Origin: Nonomuraea guangzhouensis | GTDB lineage: Bacteria; Actinomycetota; Actinomycetes; Streptosporangiales; Streptosporangiaceae | Direction of reading: 5' to 3' | Assembly (NCBI RefSeq): GCF_019396345.1 | Contig: NZ_JAHKRM010000012.1 | Span: 248,001-312,000 of the forward strand | Length of the DNA: 64,000 nt | Shown: piece by piece, positions 41,594-49,532 of the stretch | Layout: each line of letters starts with the position of its first letter | How positions within the stretch are numbered: position 1 is the first letter of the stretch | Position numbers and translations under genes: made by a program | The notes under the pieces: model-generated | The model's input: the letters and a program-made list of their open reading frames with translations, nothing else | The model's database searches: none | What the model was told of the DNA's origin: nothing

Positions 41594-43086
41594 GCGTCCC
41601 TCCTGCGGAGTACGACGGCTGCCACGGCCAGGCTCACCACCGCGTAACCGGCCAGGACGGCGAGCCCTGCCCACGGCGTCAGCGGGTAATAGCCGTTGTA
41701 CGGCGTATAGACGCTCGTGACCTGGTGATAGGGCACCAACGTCTGCTGGACGGCGAAGGCCGCGGCCGGTGTCACCCGGGCCAGCACGTCCGACACGCCC
41801 GCGGGCAGGAACGGGATCTGGGCGAGCAGGATGTAGGGCAGCACGATGGCCGCGGCCACGCTGGTGACCGCCCCGGCACCGCGCCGGAACATGGCGCCGA
41901 CGGCGAGAGCCAGGATCGAGGCGGCCGCGAGCAGGGCGGCGGTCCCGAACGCGATCCTCAGCTGGCCCGAGAACGTCACCGGCCACAGGTACACGCCGTT
42001 GGCCCGCGCGAGCCCCTCGCCGAGCGGAATCGCGACGGCCGATCCCGCCAGCCCGGCGACGAACGTGACCGCGCCCAGGACGATGGCCTTGGCCGCCAGC
42101 ACCCGGCCCCGCCTCGGGCTGGCGGCCAGGGTGGCGTAGATCATGCCTTCCCGGTATTCGGCGGTGATGAACTGCGTTCCCACGACGATCACCGCGATCA
42201 GCGCGGCGAACGTGCCGGTGAGGATCTCTCCGAGGGTGCCGCCGGTGGTCAGAGCCAGGCGAACGGCGGGCGCTATGTCGCCGGAACCGCTCACCGTGAA
42301 GCGGCCGCCAGATTCCGTGAACGAACCCGAGGTGCTGGGGGATTTGTGCCCCACCTGGTCGCCTGTCCAGTTTCCACCGGCCCAGCGCCCCTGGCTACGA
42401 AGATCCCCGAAGACGGCCGTGGCCACGGTGGGGACCGTGCCCATGCCGTCCACGGAGGGCGGAGACGCGATGAACAGCCCGCCTTGCGCGGTCGCTCCGA
42501 GGCCGCTCACGTGCACGGTGCCCACCTTGGTCCAGCGCGTGCCGTCGGCGGAGGCATAGCCGGTGATCGCGTCGCCGGAGCGGTCCAGCCGCAGCCAGCG
42601 GGGAGAGATGGTGAATCCGGCCGTGTCGTTGACGTAGTTGTGCTGCATCCGTACGCCGTGGGCGCCGGTGACCATGATCGCCGCGTACGGTGATCCCTGG
42701 CGGGTGCCCCCTTTGAGGATGAGCCCGGCCTTCGCCCACGGCACGCTGCCAGGCCGCAGGTTCGCGGGACCCGTGAGGATGCTGCTCCTGAGCGCGGAGA
42801 CGGAGACGGTGATGCTGCCGTTTCCGGTCAGCGGCCGGTGCACGAAGTAGAAGCTGTCGGTAACCGGTTCGCCATCGGGTCCGATCGGGACGGCCGGCGC
42901 GTCACGCTGATCGCTGCTGACCCCGGCGAGCAGGGCGACCAGCACCATCATCAGCGCCGCGGCCACCATGGCGAGCACCCACGCCCGGACGGAGCGGAAC
43001 TTGGTCCACTCCGCGTGCAGCACCTGGGGGAAGCCGTCGCGCCCGGCCCGCTGGGCCGATGGCCGCCGCGTCATGGTGGGGGTCAC
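41590..43086 (-). CDS. ABC-2-type permease with large extracellular laminin-G/DUF1349-like domain (copy 2)
   Basis: 498 residues from a GTG overlapping the ATPase stop (GTGA). Same layout as the gene at 38458: cytoplasmic VLHAEWTKFRSVRAW, helix 1 (about 35-57), extracellular beta-sandwich (about 65-285) with FYFVHRPLTGNGSITVSVSA, VPWAKAGLILKGG, HGVRMQHNYV and GGLFIASPPS, then TAEYREGMIYATLAASPRRG and several helices. The two are paralogues and part of the duplicated locus. An extracellular sensor or ligand-binding domain within an export permease suggests self-resistance or stress sensing, as inference. Confidence 0.82.
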   Translation of the reverse strand: MTPTMTRRPSAQRAGRDGFPQVLHAEWTKFRSVRAWVLAMVAAALMMVLVALLAGVSSDQRDAPAVPIGPDGEPVTDSFYFVHRPLTGNGSITVSVSALRSSILTGPANLRPGSVPWAKAGLILKGGTRQGSPYAAIMVTGAHGVRMQHNYVNDTAGFTISPRWLRLDRSGDAITGYASADGTRWTKVGTVHVSGLGATAQGGLFIASPPSVDGMGTVPTVATAVFGDLRSQGRWAGGNWTGDQVGHKSPSTSGSFTESGGRFTVSGSGDIAPAVRLALTTGGTLGEILTGTFAALIAVIVVGTQFITAEYREGMIYATLAASPRRGRVLAAKAIVLGAVTFVAGLAGSAVAIPLGEGLARANGVYLWPVTFSGQLRIAFGTAALLAAASILALAVGAMFRRGAGAVTSVAAAIVLPYILLAQIPFLPAGVSDVLARVTPAAAFAVQQTLVPYHQVTSVYTPYNGYYPLTPWAGLAVLAGYAVVSLAVAAVVLRRRDA

Positions 43087-44030
43087 CGCCGCACCTGCGC
43101 GGGCGTCGCGGCGCGGAACTCGACCGCCTCGCGGGTGAGCTCCAGATAGACGTCCTCCAACGAGGCGCGATGCGCTGACACCTCGGAGAACGCGACCCCG
43201 CTCTCACGCAGCAGCGTCACGACACGATCCGCGGGCAGGCCGGAGACGGTGACGGTGTCCGGGCCGATGGCCTCCACGGTCGCGCCGGCCCGCGCGAGCA
43301 CCGTCATCGCCTCCGGACGGGCCATGGTGCGCAGGGCGACCCGGTTCTGGGACGCGGCCGCGATCAGGTCGGCCACGCCGGCGTCGGCGATGACCTTGCC
43401 GCGCCCGACCAGGACGAGATGATCGGCCGTGTCCTGCAACTCGCTCATCAGGTGGCTGGACGCCAGCACGGCGCGGCCCTGAGCGGCCAGTGACCGCAGG
43501 AATCCACGCATCCAGATGATGCCGTCGGGGTCCATGCCGTTGAACGGCTCATCGAGCATGATGATCGGCGGATCACCCAGCAGGGCCGCGGCGATCCCGA
43601 GCCGTTGCCGCATGCCGAGCGAGTAGCCGCCGGCCTTGCGCCGGGCCGCCGAGGCCAGGCCGACCTGCTCGATCACCTGGTCCACCCGCCGCGCCGCCAG
43701 GCCCTGTGAATGCGCCAGCCAGAGCAGGTGGTTACGGGCACTCCGGCTCGGGTGCAACGCCGCCGCGTCCAGCAGCGAACCGAGGTGGCTCAGCGGCTGC
43801 CGAAGGCTGCGGTACGGCTTCCCGTCGATCAGCGCGGTGCCCTCGTCCACCGCGTTCAGGCCCAGGATGACGCGCATCGTGGTCGACTTCCCGGCCCCGT
43901 TCGGCCCCACGAAGCCGGTCACCTGCCCCGGATGGACGGAAAAGGACATGCCGTCGAGGGCTTGGGTCGCCCCGTACCGCTTGCGCAGCCCGGCGACGAC
44001 GATCCCTGGGGCGGTTGGGTGTGGTCTCAT
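43083..44030 (-). CDS. ABC transporter ATP-binding protein (ABC-2 exporter)
   Basis: 315 residues from the ATG that follows promoter dyad B; the transcript may be leaderless. Walker A GFVGPNGAGKSTTMR (about 36-50), Q-loop HLGSLLDAAALHPSR, signature YSLGMRQRLGIAAALL, Walker B IIMLDEPFNGMDP, and H-loop LASSHLMSEL. The C-terminal 90 residues are the DrrA/BcrA-type tail (VAVRTMARPEAM-like: RVALRTMARPEAM). This is the ATPase for the two permeases that follow, and probably also for copy 1 at 38458. Confidence 0.92.
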   Translation of the reverse strand: MRPHPTAPGIVVAGLRKRYGATQALDGMSFSVHPGQVTGFVGPNGAGKSTTMRVILGLNAVDEGTALIDGKPYRSLRQPLSHLGSLLDAAALHPSRSARNHLLWLAHSQGLAARRVDQVIEQVGLASAARRKAGGYSLGMRQRLGIAAALLGDPPIIMLDEPFNGMDPDGIIWMRGFLRSLAAQGRAVLASSHLMSELQDTADHLVLVGRGKVIADAGVADLIAAASQNRVALRTMARPEAMTVLARAGATVEAIGPDTVTVSGLPADRVVTLLRESGVAFSEVSAHRASLEDVYLELTREAVEFRAATPAQVRR

Positions 44031-44053
44031 GCGGACAGGTGTACATCGCTCCT

Positions 44054-44094
44054 GGTTCCAGCCCGGTCTCAACTGCCGCGACCCGGTTGGAACC
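44054..44094. promoter_or_regulatory. 41-bp promoter dyad B
   Basis: Arms GGTTCCAGCCCGGTC and GACCCGGTTGGAACC (13 of 15 pairs) with an 11-base spacer, 24 bases before the ATPase ATG: the same spacing as dyad A. A TACACC box seven bases before the ATG on the minus strand would give a leaderless transcript. Confidence 0.7.
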
Positions 44095-44117
44095 TGCGAC
44101 CTGGCAGTGTTGGGCAA

Positions 44118-44162
44118 GTGACACGTCAAAACGGCGACCCGTTCCGCATCGGACCGTCATGA
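44118..44162 (+). pseudogene. Remnant of a response-regulator gene (3' end)
   Basis: GTG plus 13 codons, ending FRIGPS-stop, whose last 20 bases match the 3' end of the intact response-regulator gene (GYRIGPS-stop) in 18 or more positions, including bases after the stop. The stop overlaps the kinase ATG (ATGA), the coupling expected between an original regulator and kinase pair. The body of the gene is deleted. Confidence 0.7.
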
Positions 44163-45247
44163 CCCCCCGGCAGCCCACCAGGAGGTCCCTGCAGACGCGG
44201 CTCGCGCTCGCCTACGCGGCGGGCATCTACGCCGCCGGGGTCCTGGTGGTCGTCTTCGTCGCCGTCCCGCTCGCCAGTGTCCAGGCGACCGTCCCCAAGG
44301 GCCACCCCTCATCGAGGGCGATCACCGAAACCGGGCCCGGGATCAGCCTGCCCCAACTCCTCGCCGGATGCGCCGTCGCCCTGGTCGTGCTGATTCCCGT
44401 CGCCCTGGCTCTGGGCTGGTTCGTCGCCGGCCGGTTCCTGCGCCCGCTGCGCGCCATCACCGCCACCGCCCAGATCATCTCCGCCGGAAACCTCCACCAG
44501 CGCCTCGACCTCGGCGAGCCCGGCGACGAGCTGACCGAACTGGGCCACATCCTCGACGACCTGTTCGCCCGCCTGCAGGCCTCCTTCGACGCCCAACGAC
44601 ATTTCATCGCCAACGCCTCCCACGAGTTGCGCACCCCCCTGGCCGGCCTGCGTACCCTGCTCGAAGTCGCGCTCGCCGACCCCGACGCCGACGCTGACGC
44701 CCTGCGCGCGGCCTGCCAGGAGGCCCTCGCTCTGGGCGGACACCAGGAGCGGCTCGTCCAAGCACTGCTCGCCCTGGCCACGAGCGAGCGCGGCGTGACC
44801 CGCTGGGACACCCTCGACCTCGCCCACGTCGTCGAAGGAGTGCTCGCCTCCCGCCGCGGCCAGGCAACGGAAGCAGGCATCGACCTCGCCGAACACCTGA
44901 CGCCCGCGGTGACGGCCGGGGACCCGAGGCTGATCGAGAGCCTGGTCGCCAACCTCGTCGACAACGCCGTCCGTCACAACCACCCAGGCGGGCACGTCCA
45001 TGTCACCACGCGGACCTCCGGCACCCAGGCGGCCCTCACGGTCACCAACAGCGGGCCGGTCATCCCCGACGACCAGATCCAGCGGCTCCTTCAACCCTTC
45101 CAGAAACTGGCGCCTGATCGTCACGGCCGCGACGGCTACGGTCTCGGCCTCGCCATCGTCAATGCCGTCACGCAAGCTCACCACGCCACCCTCACGGTCG
45201 GCGCACGCCCCGAAGGCGGCCTGTCCATCACTGTGTGGTTCGCGTAG
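44159..45247 (+). CDS. Sensor histidine kinase
   Basis: 362 residues from the ATG overlapping the remnant's stop. Two membrane helices (about 15-37 and 65-90, GCAVALVVLIPVALALGWFV) enclose a short extracellular loop of about 28 residues. HAMP about 90-140 (GRFLRPLRAITATAQIISAG); H-box FIANASHELRTPLAGL with the phospho-His near 155; N-box LVANLVDNAVRHNHPGG; G-box DGYGLGLAIV. With so small a loop it likely senses through the membrane or via a partner, such as the ABC permeases, as in intramembrane-sensing kinases. Partner regulator at 40142. Confidence 0.92.
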   Translation: MTPRQPTRRSLQTRLALAYAAGIYAAGVLVVVFVAVPLASVQATVPKGHPSSRAITETGPGISLPQLLAGCAVALVVLIPVALALGWFVAGRFLRPLRAITATAQIISAGNLHQRLDLGEPGDELTELGHILDDLFARLQASFDAQRHFIANASHELRTPLAGLRTLLEVALADPDADADALRAACQEALALGGHQERLVQALLALATSERGVTRWDTLDLAHVVEGVLASRRGQATEAGIDLAEHLTPAVTAGDPRLIESLVANLVDNAVRHNHPGGHVHVTTRTSGTQAALTVTNSGPVIPDDQIQRLLQPFQKLAPDRHGRDGYGLGLAIVNAVTQAHHATLTVGARPEGGLSITVWFA

Positions 45248-45249
45248 AC

Positions 45250-45294
45250 AGATAGTCTTCGCGTAGATAGTCTTCGCATAGATTTTCTGTCGAG
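45250..45294 (+). repeat. Three 15-base tandem repeats behind the kinase gene
   Basis: AGATAGTCTTCGCGT, AGATAGTCTTCGCAT and a degenerate AGATTTTCTGTCGAG follow the kinase stop directly. Could be a slippage product or a multi-site regulator target before the SRPBCC gene. Confidence 0.6.
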
Positions 45295-45312
45295 AGCGGG
45301 GAGGGCCCACTG

Positions 45313-45732
45313 ATGTGGACGTACGAGCACAGCATCGAGACCAATGCCATGCCCGAGGCGATCTGGCGCCTGTGGGCCGATGTCGAGAACTGGGGAGCCT
45401 GGAACGCCGACATCGAGAGCATCAAGATCAGTGGTCCGTTCGCGGCGGGTGCGGAGATCGTGATGATCCCGGCGGGGGAGGACCCGGTGCGCCTGCGCGT
45501 GGCCGAGGCGACGGTCGACGAACTGTTCGTGGACGAGGCTCGTATCGACGGCCTGCTCCTGCGCACTGTCCACCGGCTCGACCGGGGCGAGCGGCTCCGC
45601 ACCCGGGTGGTGTACCGGATGGAGATCACGGGTGCCGCGGCCGACGAACTCGGGCCGCGGATCGGCCCCGCGGTCACCGCCGACTGGCCTGCCACCATGG
45701 CCGCCCTCGTCGAGCGGGCCGGCTCGTTCTGA
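45313..45732 (+). CDS. SRPBCC-family protein
   Basis: 139 residues preceded by GGGAGGG. It has the polyketide-cyclase/START-like pattern: WTYEHSIETNAMPEAIWRLW, DVENWGAWNADIESIKI, and a final long helix ADWPATMAALVERAGSF. Such proteins bind a hydrophobic ligand in a helix-grip cavity. No neighbour suggests the ligand, and no close operon partner is visible (53-base gap to the next gene). Confidence 0.82.
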   Translation: MWTYEHSIETNAMPEAIWRLWADVENWGAWNADIESIKISGPFAAGAEIVMIPAGEDPVRLRVAEATVDELFVDEARIDGLLLRTVHRLDRGERLRTRVVYRMEITGAAADELGPRIGPAVTADWPATMAALVERAGSF

Positions 45733-45785
45733 CGCGTCGGTTATTCGAATGACCGCATCCCGAAAGACCGGAACAATCAGCAGGC

Positions 45786-46415
45786 ATGCGCCACTGGCCT
45801 CTGCTGAACCTGCGATTGATCACGCCCCGGCTCGAACTGCGGCTCCCCTCCCTGGACGATCTCGATGAACTGGCCGACCGTGCCCTGGAGGGTGTCCACC
45901 ATCCCGATCTGATGCCGTTCGGCGTCCCTTGGACCGACGCGCCCGCAGCCGAACTACCAGGCAATGTCATCCGGTTCCAGCTCGGCATCATCTCGCAGTG
46001 GCGGCCGGAGCGTTGGTGCTGCAACTTCGTCGTCGTTCATCAGGGACGTGTGGTCGGCACTCAGGAGGTGTCCGCCGCCGACTTCCCGGTCACCCGTGAG
46101 GTGCATACCGGCTCGTGGCTGGGCCGCGCTCATCAGGGCAACGGGCTCGGCACCGAGATGCGGGCCGCTGTCCTGCATCTGGCCTTCGCCGGGCTCGGCG
46201 CCCAGACGGCGGTGTCCAGCGCCTTTCTGGACAACCCGGCTTCACTGGCCGTCTCCGCCAAGCTCGGCTACCAGCCCGACGGCCTGTCGGTGCACGAGGT
46301 GCGCGGCCAGCGGGCCGTTCAGCAGCGCCTGCGCGTCGATCGCGACGGCTTCACCGATCCGGTCCCGGTGGAGATCCACCACCTGGAGCCATGCCTGCCG
46401 CATTTCGGTCTGTGA
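45786..46415 (+). CDS. GNAT-family N-acetyltransferase
   Basis: 209 residues. Opening LITPRLELRLPSLDDLDELAD is typical of RimJ/RimL-like acetyltransferases; acetyl-CoA motif A lies at GSWLGRAHQGNGLGTEMRAA in two parts (GSWLGRAHQGNGLG, TEMRAAVLH), and motif B at SAFLDNPASLAVSAKLGY. Longer than minimal GNATs by a C-terminal extension (VEIHHLEPCLPHFGL). Substrate unknown. It precedes the nucleotidyltransferase gene by 28 bases and may be co-transcribed. Confidence 0.88.
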   Translation: MRHWPLLNLRLITPRLELRLPSLDDLDELADRALEGVHHPDLMPFGVPWTDAPAAELPGNVIRFQLGIISQWRPERWCCNFVVVHQGRVVGTQEVSAADFPVTREVHTGSWLGRAHQGNGLGTEMRAAVLHLAFAGLGAQTAVSSAFLDNPASLAVSAKLGYQPDGLSVHEVRGQRAVQQRLRVDRDGFTDPVPVEIHHLEPCLPHFGL

Positions 46416-46443
46416 TGACGCCAACCCCCTCGGAGGACACACT

Positions 46444-47172
46444 ATGACCACCACCCCCACGAACGTGCTGCTCGCCGGCATCGTTGGATCGACCGCGTAC
46501 GGCCTGGCCGGGCCCGACAGCGACGTTGACCGGCTCGGCATCTACGCCGCCCCCACCATCGACCTGGTCGGCCTGGCCCGCCCCAAGGAGAGCATCGTCT
46601 CCACCAACCCGGACCGGACGTTGCACGAGGTCGGCAAATGGTGCGCGCTCACCTTAGGCGGCAACCCGACCGTGATGGAACTGCTGTGGCTACCGGACGA
46701 CCTGTACGAGACACGCACCCCGCTCGGCGACCAGCTCATATCGATCAGGGACGCGTTCGTGTCGGCGCCGCGGGTCCGCGACGCCTACCTGGGTTACGCC
46801 ACTCAGCAGTTCAAGCGCCTCGATGACCGCGGTGACGGCTCGTTCTCGGCCGACACCCGTAAGCGCACCGCGAAGCATGCCCGCCATCTGGCCCGGCTCC
46901 TGTACCAGGGCCGCGAACTGTACGAGACCGGACACCTGCCGATCCGGCTGCCCGACCCCGACGCCATCCGCGCGTTCGGTGAGCGGATCGCCGACGGCGA
47001 CACCGAGGAAGCGCGGACGTTGCTGGCGGCCACGGAGGAGGCCTTCGACACCGCGCGCACACCGCTGTCCGCCCAGCCCCAACGCGCCGTGGTGGAGGAA
47101 TGGCTGCGGCACGTCCGCATCACCTACTGGGAGCCGCCCACGTCGGTGCACGTGGCGATCGGCAGCGAATAA
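46444..47172 (+). CDS. Nucleotidyltransferase (DNA polymerase beta superfamily)
   Basis: 242 residues from the ATG with GGAGG upstream. GIVGSTAYGLAGPDSDVDRLGIY (given as GIVGSTAYGLAGPDSDVDR) is the GSx-DxD minimal nucleotidyltransferase signature; ALTLGGNPTVMELLW follows, as in YcgL-like or phage-associated members. TAKHARHLARLLYQGRELYETG is a helical substrate-binding tail. The family transfers a nucleotide to unidentified substrates; toxin or antibiotic-modifying activity cannot be claimed. Confidence 0.85.
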   Translation: MTTTPTNVLLAGIVGSTAYGLAGPDSDVDRLGIYAAPTIDLVGLARPKESIVSTNPDRTLHEVGKWCALTLGGNPTVMELLWLPDDLYETRTPLGDQLISIRDAFVSAPRVRDAYLGYATQQFKRLDDRGDGSFSADTRKRTAKHARHLARLLYQGRELYETGHLPIRLPDPDAIRAFGERIADGDTEEARTLLAATEEAFDTARTPLSAQPQRAVVEEWLRHVRITYWEPPTSVHVAIGSE

Positions 47173-47285
47173 GACGGACCCCGAGACTCCGCTGCTCGGA
47201 TATCCAGGTGCGGCCGGCCCGCGGTTTGGGTGAAGATGGCCGCGCCTGGCTATGGGAGCCGGCACCCCCGGAAGAGGAGTGTGCC

Positions 47286-48779
47286 ATGAGCGCCATCGGA
47301 TCCGCAGGCCCGGAGGTCCGGGTGACCACGGGGAGGCTGCGCGGGCGGATGGAGGATGGCGTGGCCGTCTTCCGCGGCGTGCCGTTCGCGCGCCCGCCGG
47401 TGGGTGACCTGCGGCTGGCCGCACCCGTGCCGGCCGAGCCGTGGGACGGGGTGCGCGAGGCCGGCGCGTTCGGTCCGCCGCCGCCGCAGTCCAGGTTGCT
47501 GGGCAGCTCCGGTGCGGACGGCGCGGACGGCGACTGGCTCACCGTCAATGTCTGGTCCCCTGACCTGGGCGCCGCCCGGCTGCCGGTGATGGTGTGGATC
47601 CAGGGCGGGGGCTACATGTACGGGTGGTCCGGCGACCCGGTCTTCGACGGCCGCGTGCTCGCCCGGGACGGCGTCATCGTGGTCACCTTCAACTACCGGC
47701 TCTCCGCCGAGGGCTTCGGGCACTTCCAGGGGGCACCGGCCAACCGCGGGTTACTGGACCAGGTGGCCGCCCTGCGCTGGGTGCACGACAACATCGCGGC
47801 TTTCGGCGGTGATCCGGACCGGGTCACCGTTTTCGGGGAGTCCGCCGGAGCCGGCAGCATCGCGGCGCTGATGGTGATGCCCCAAGCCGCCGGTCTGTTC
47901 CGGAGGGCGATCGCGCAGAGCGTGCCCAGCCTGTTCTTCTCCGCTGAGCTGGCCGCCGACATCGCCGCCGCCGTGGCCGGTGAGCTGGGCGTGGCCCCGA
48001 TCGCGAGCGAAGTCGCCCGCCTGTCACCGGAGCGGCTGATCAACGCCGGGGACACGGTGGCGGACAAGATGGGCGACTTTCCGCAGTGGGGCCGGGTCGC
48101 GTACCTCCAGTCGCTGTTGGCGCCGGTCGTGGACGGTGAGGTGCTGCCCGCGGTGCCGTGGCGGGCACTGGCGGACGGGGCCGCGCGCGATGTGGAGCTG
48201 ATCGTGGGGCACACCCGCGACGAGTATCGGCTGTTCATGATCATCAAGGGCGACACCGGTCAGATCACCGCCGAGCGGGCGGCCACCGCGCTGCGGGAGC
48301 TCGCCCCGGACGCGGAGGCCTACCGGGCCGCCTACCCCGGGGCCGGCGAAGAGCGGCTGTACGAGCTGGTGCACTCCGACTGGGTGTTCCGGATGCCGTC
48401 CGTCCAGCTGGCCGAGACCCACCAAGGGCGGGCCCACCTGTACGAGCTGACCTGGCCGGCCTCCGGCATGGGCGGCGATGTCCTCGGCGCCTGTCACGGG
48501 CTCGGCCTGCCGCTGACGTTCGGCAACCTGACCGCTGGAGCGGCGGGATTCCTGCTCGGACAGGAGCCGCCACCGGCCGCGGCCGAGCTGTCGGCCCGGG
48601 TACGCGCGGCGTGGATCGCCTTCGCCACGACCGGGGACCCGGGCTGGCCGGCGTACGAGCCGCAGAACAGGCATACCTGGGTCATCGACACCGAGCCCGG
48701 CATAGCCGCGTATCCGGAAGAGGTCTCCCGTGAGTTGTGGGCCGGGCACGCCTTCGCCCCGCTCACGTTGCGGGCCTGA
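47286..48779 (+). CDS. Type-B carboxylesterase
   Basis: 497 residues from the ATG after GAAGAGGAG. Alpha/beta hydrolase with oxyanion loop VWIQGGGYMYGWSG, nucleophile elbow FGESAGAGS, acidic residue region VELIVGHTRDEYRLF, and catalytic His in GACHGLGLPLTFGN. GLLDQVAALRWVHDNIAAFGG and RGVPFARPPVGDLR are hallmark segments of the family. No signal peptide, so cytoplasmic. Specificity not readable. Confidence 0.93.
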   Translation: MSAIGSAGPEVRVTTGRLRGRMEDGVAVFRGVPFARPPVGDLRLAAPVPAEPWDGVREAGAFGPPPPQSRLLGSSGADGADGDWLTVNVWSPDLGAARLPVMVWIQGGGYMYGWSGDPVFDGRVLARDGVIVVTFNYRLSAEGFGHFQGAPANRGLLDQVAALRWVHDNIAAFGGDPDRVTVFGESAGAGSIAALMVMPQAAGLFRRAIAQSVPSLFFSAELAADIAAAVAGELGVAPIASEVARLSPERLINAGDTVADKMGDFPQWGRVAYLQSLLAPVVDGEVLPAVPWRALADGAARDVELIVGHTRDEYRLFMIIKGDTGQITAERAATALRELAPDAEAYRAAYPGAGEERLYELVHSDWVFRMPSVQLAETHQGRAHLYELTWPASGMGGDVLGACHGLGLPLTFGNLTAGAAGFLLGQEPPPAAAELSARVRAAWIAFATTGDPGWPAYEPQNRHTWVIDTEPGIAAYPEEVSRELWAGHAFAPLTLRA

Positions 48780-48789
48780 CCTAGCCGGT

Positions 48790-49446
48790 TCAGCGCCGTC
48801 GTGGGGGATCAAGGTCTGGCTGATCCCTCAGCTGGGCGGCGAACAAGGGCTCCAGGGCGTTCACCATGAGCGTTCTGGAGCGCTCGGTTCCGCCGGCGAC
48901 CCTGCCCGCCATCGCCAGTGACACACAGCCGTGCAGGAACGCCCAGATCGTGTCGACCGCGCCGGGAGGATCGGCCAGCTCGGTGCCCCGCGCTTCCGCG
49001 ATGCCCTGCAACGCGATGCGGAAGACCCGGAAGGCGTTCTTGGCTTCCCGCGGGGTCTCGGGCGTGCCGAACGGCACCCCGTCCATGCCGTTCATCGCCT
49101 GGTAGAGCTCCGGTGAGGCGAACGCGAACGCCCAGTACGCCTCGGCCATCGCGACCAGTCGCCCCTCAGGGGAGCCCGCCGCGGCCAGGCGCAGTCGCTC
49201 GGCCAGTTCGGTGAAGCCGACCATCATCAGCTCGACGAACAGTTCCTCCTTGTTCGAGAAGTGCTGGTAGAGGATCGGCGCGCTGTATTCGAGCTTGCCG
49301 GCGATGCGGCGGATCGTGACCGCGTTCCAGCCCTCCTCGGAGGCGATGATCCGGGCGGCCTCCAGCAGCCGGACCCGCATTTCCCGTCGCTCCCGCTCGC
49401 GCCGCTTCTGGCTGGCGCTCGGTTCGGGCTGGGCCTTCGTCGTCAC
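48790..49446 (-). CDS. TetR-family transcriptional regulator
   Basis: 218 residues from a GTG eight bases behind GGGAGG; an in-frame ATG 27 bases earlier precedes that ribosome site and is less likely. N-terminal helix-turn-helix (about 25-70): VRLLEAARIIASEEGWNAVT then IRRIAGKLEYSAPILYQHFSN. The C-terminal ligand domain contains the TetR_C_33-like WAFLHGCVSLAMAGR. Divergent from the SDR gene at 49533, with repeats in the 86-base gap; it most likely controls that gene and itself. Confidence 0.9.
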   Translation of the reverse strand: MTTKAQPEPSASQKRRERERREMRVRLLEAARIIASEEGWNAVTIRRIAGKLEYSAPILYQHFSNKEELFVELMMVGFTELAERLRLAAAGSPEGRLVAMAEAYWAFAFASPELYQAMNGMDGVPFGTPETPREAKNAFRVFRIALQGIAEARGTELADPPGAVDTIWAFLHGCVSLAMAGRVAGGTERSRTLMVNALEPLFAAQLRDQPDLDPPRRR

Positions 49447-49486
49447 GTTGCGTCCTCCCATTGACGTCGGCATCCTATCGTCGGTC

Positions 49487-49523
49487 TAATGTCTATCAAT
49501 GTTAGATTTATGAACGATGTTAG
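49487..49523. promoter_or_regulatory. Probable TetR operator region
   Basis: CTAA (49487) and TTAG (49502) bound an inverted pattern, and CAATGTTAG (49497-49505) repeats as CGATGTTAG (49515-49523), 18 bases later, ending at the ribosome site of the SDR gene. Confidence 0.45.
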
Positions 49524-49532
49524 GAGAGAAGC

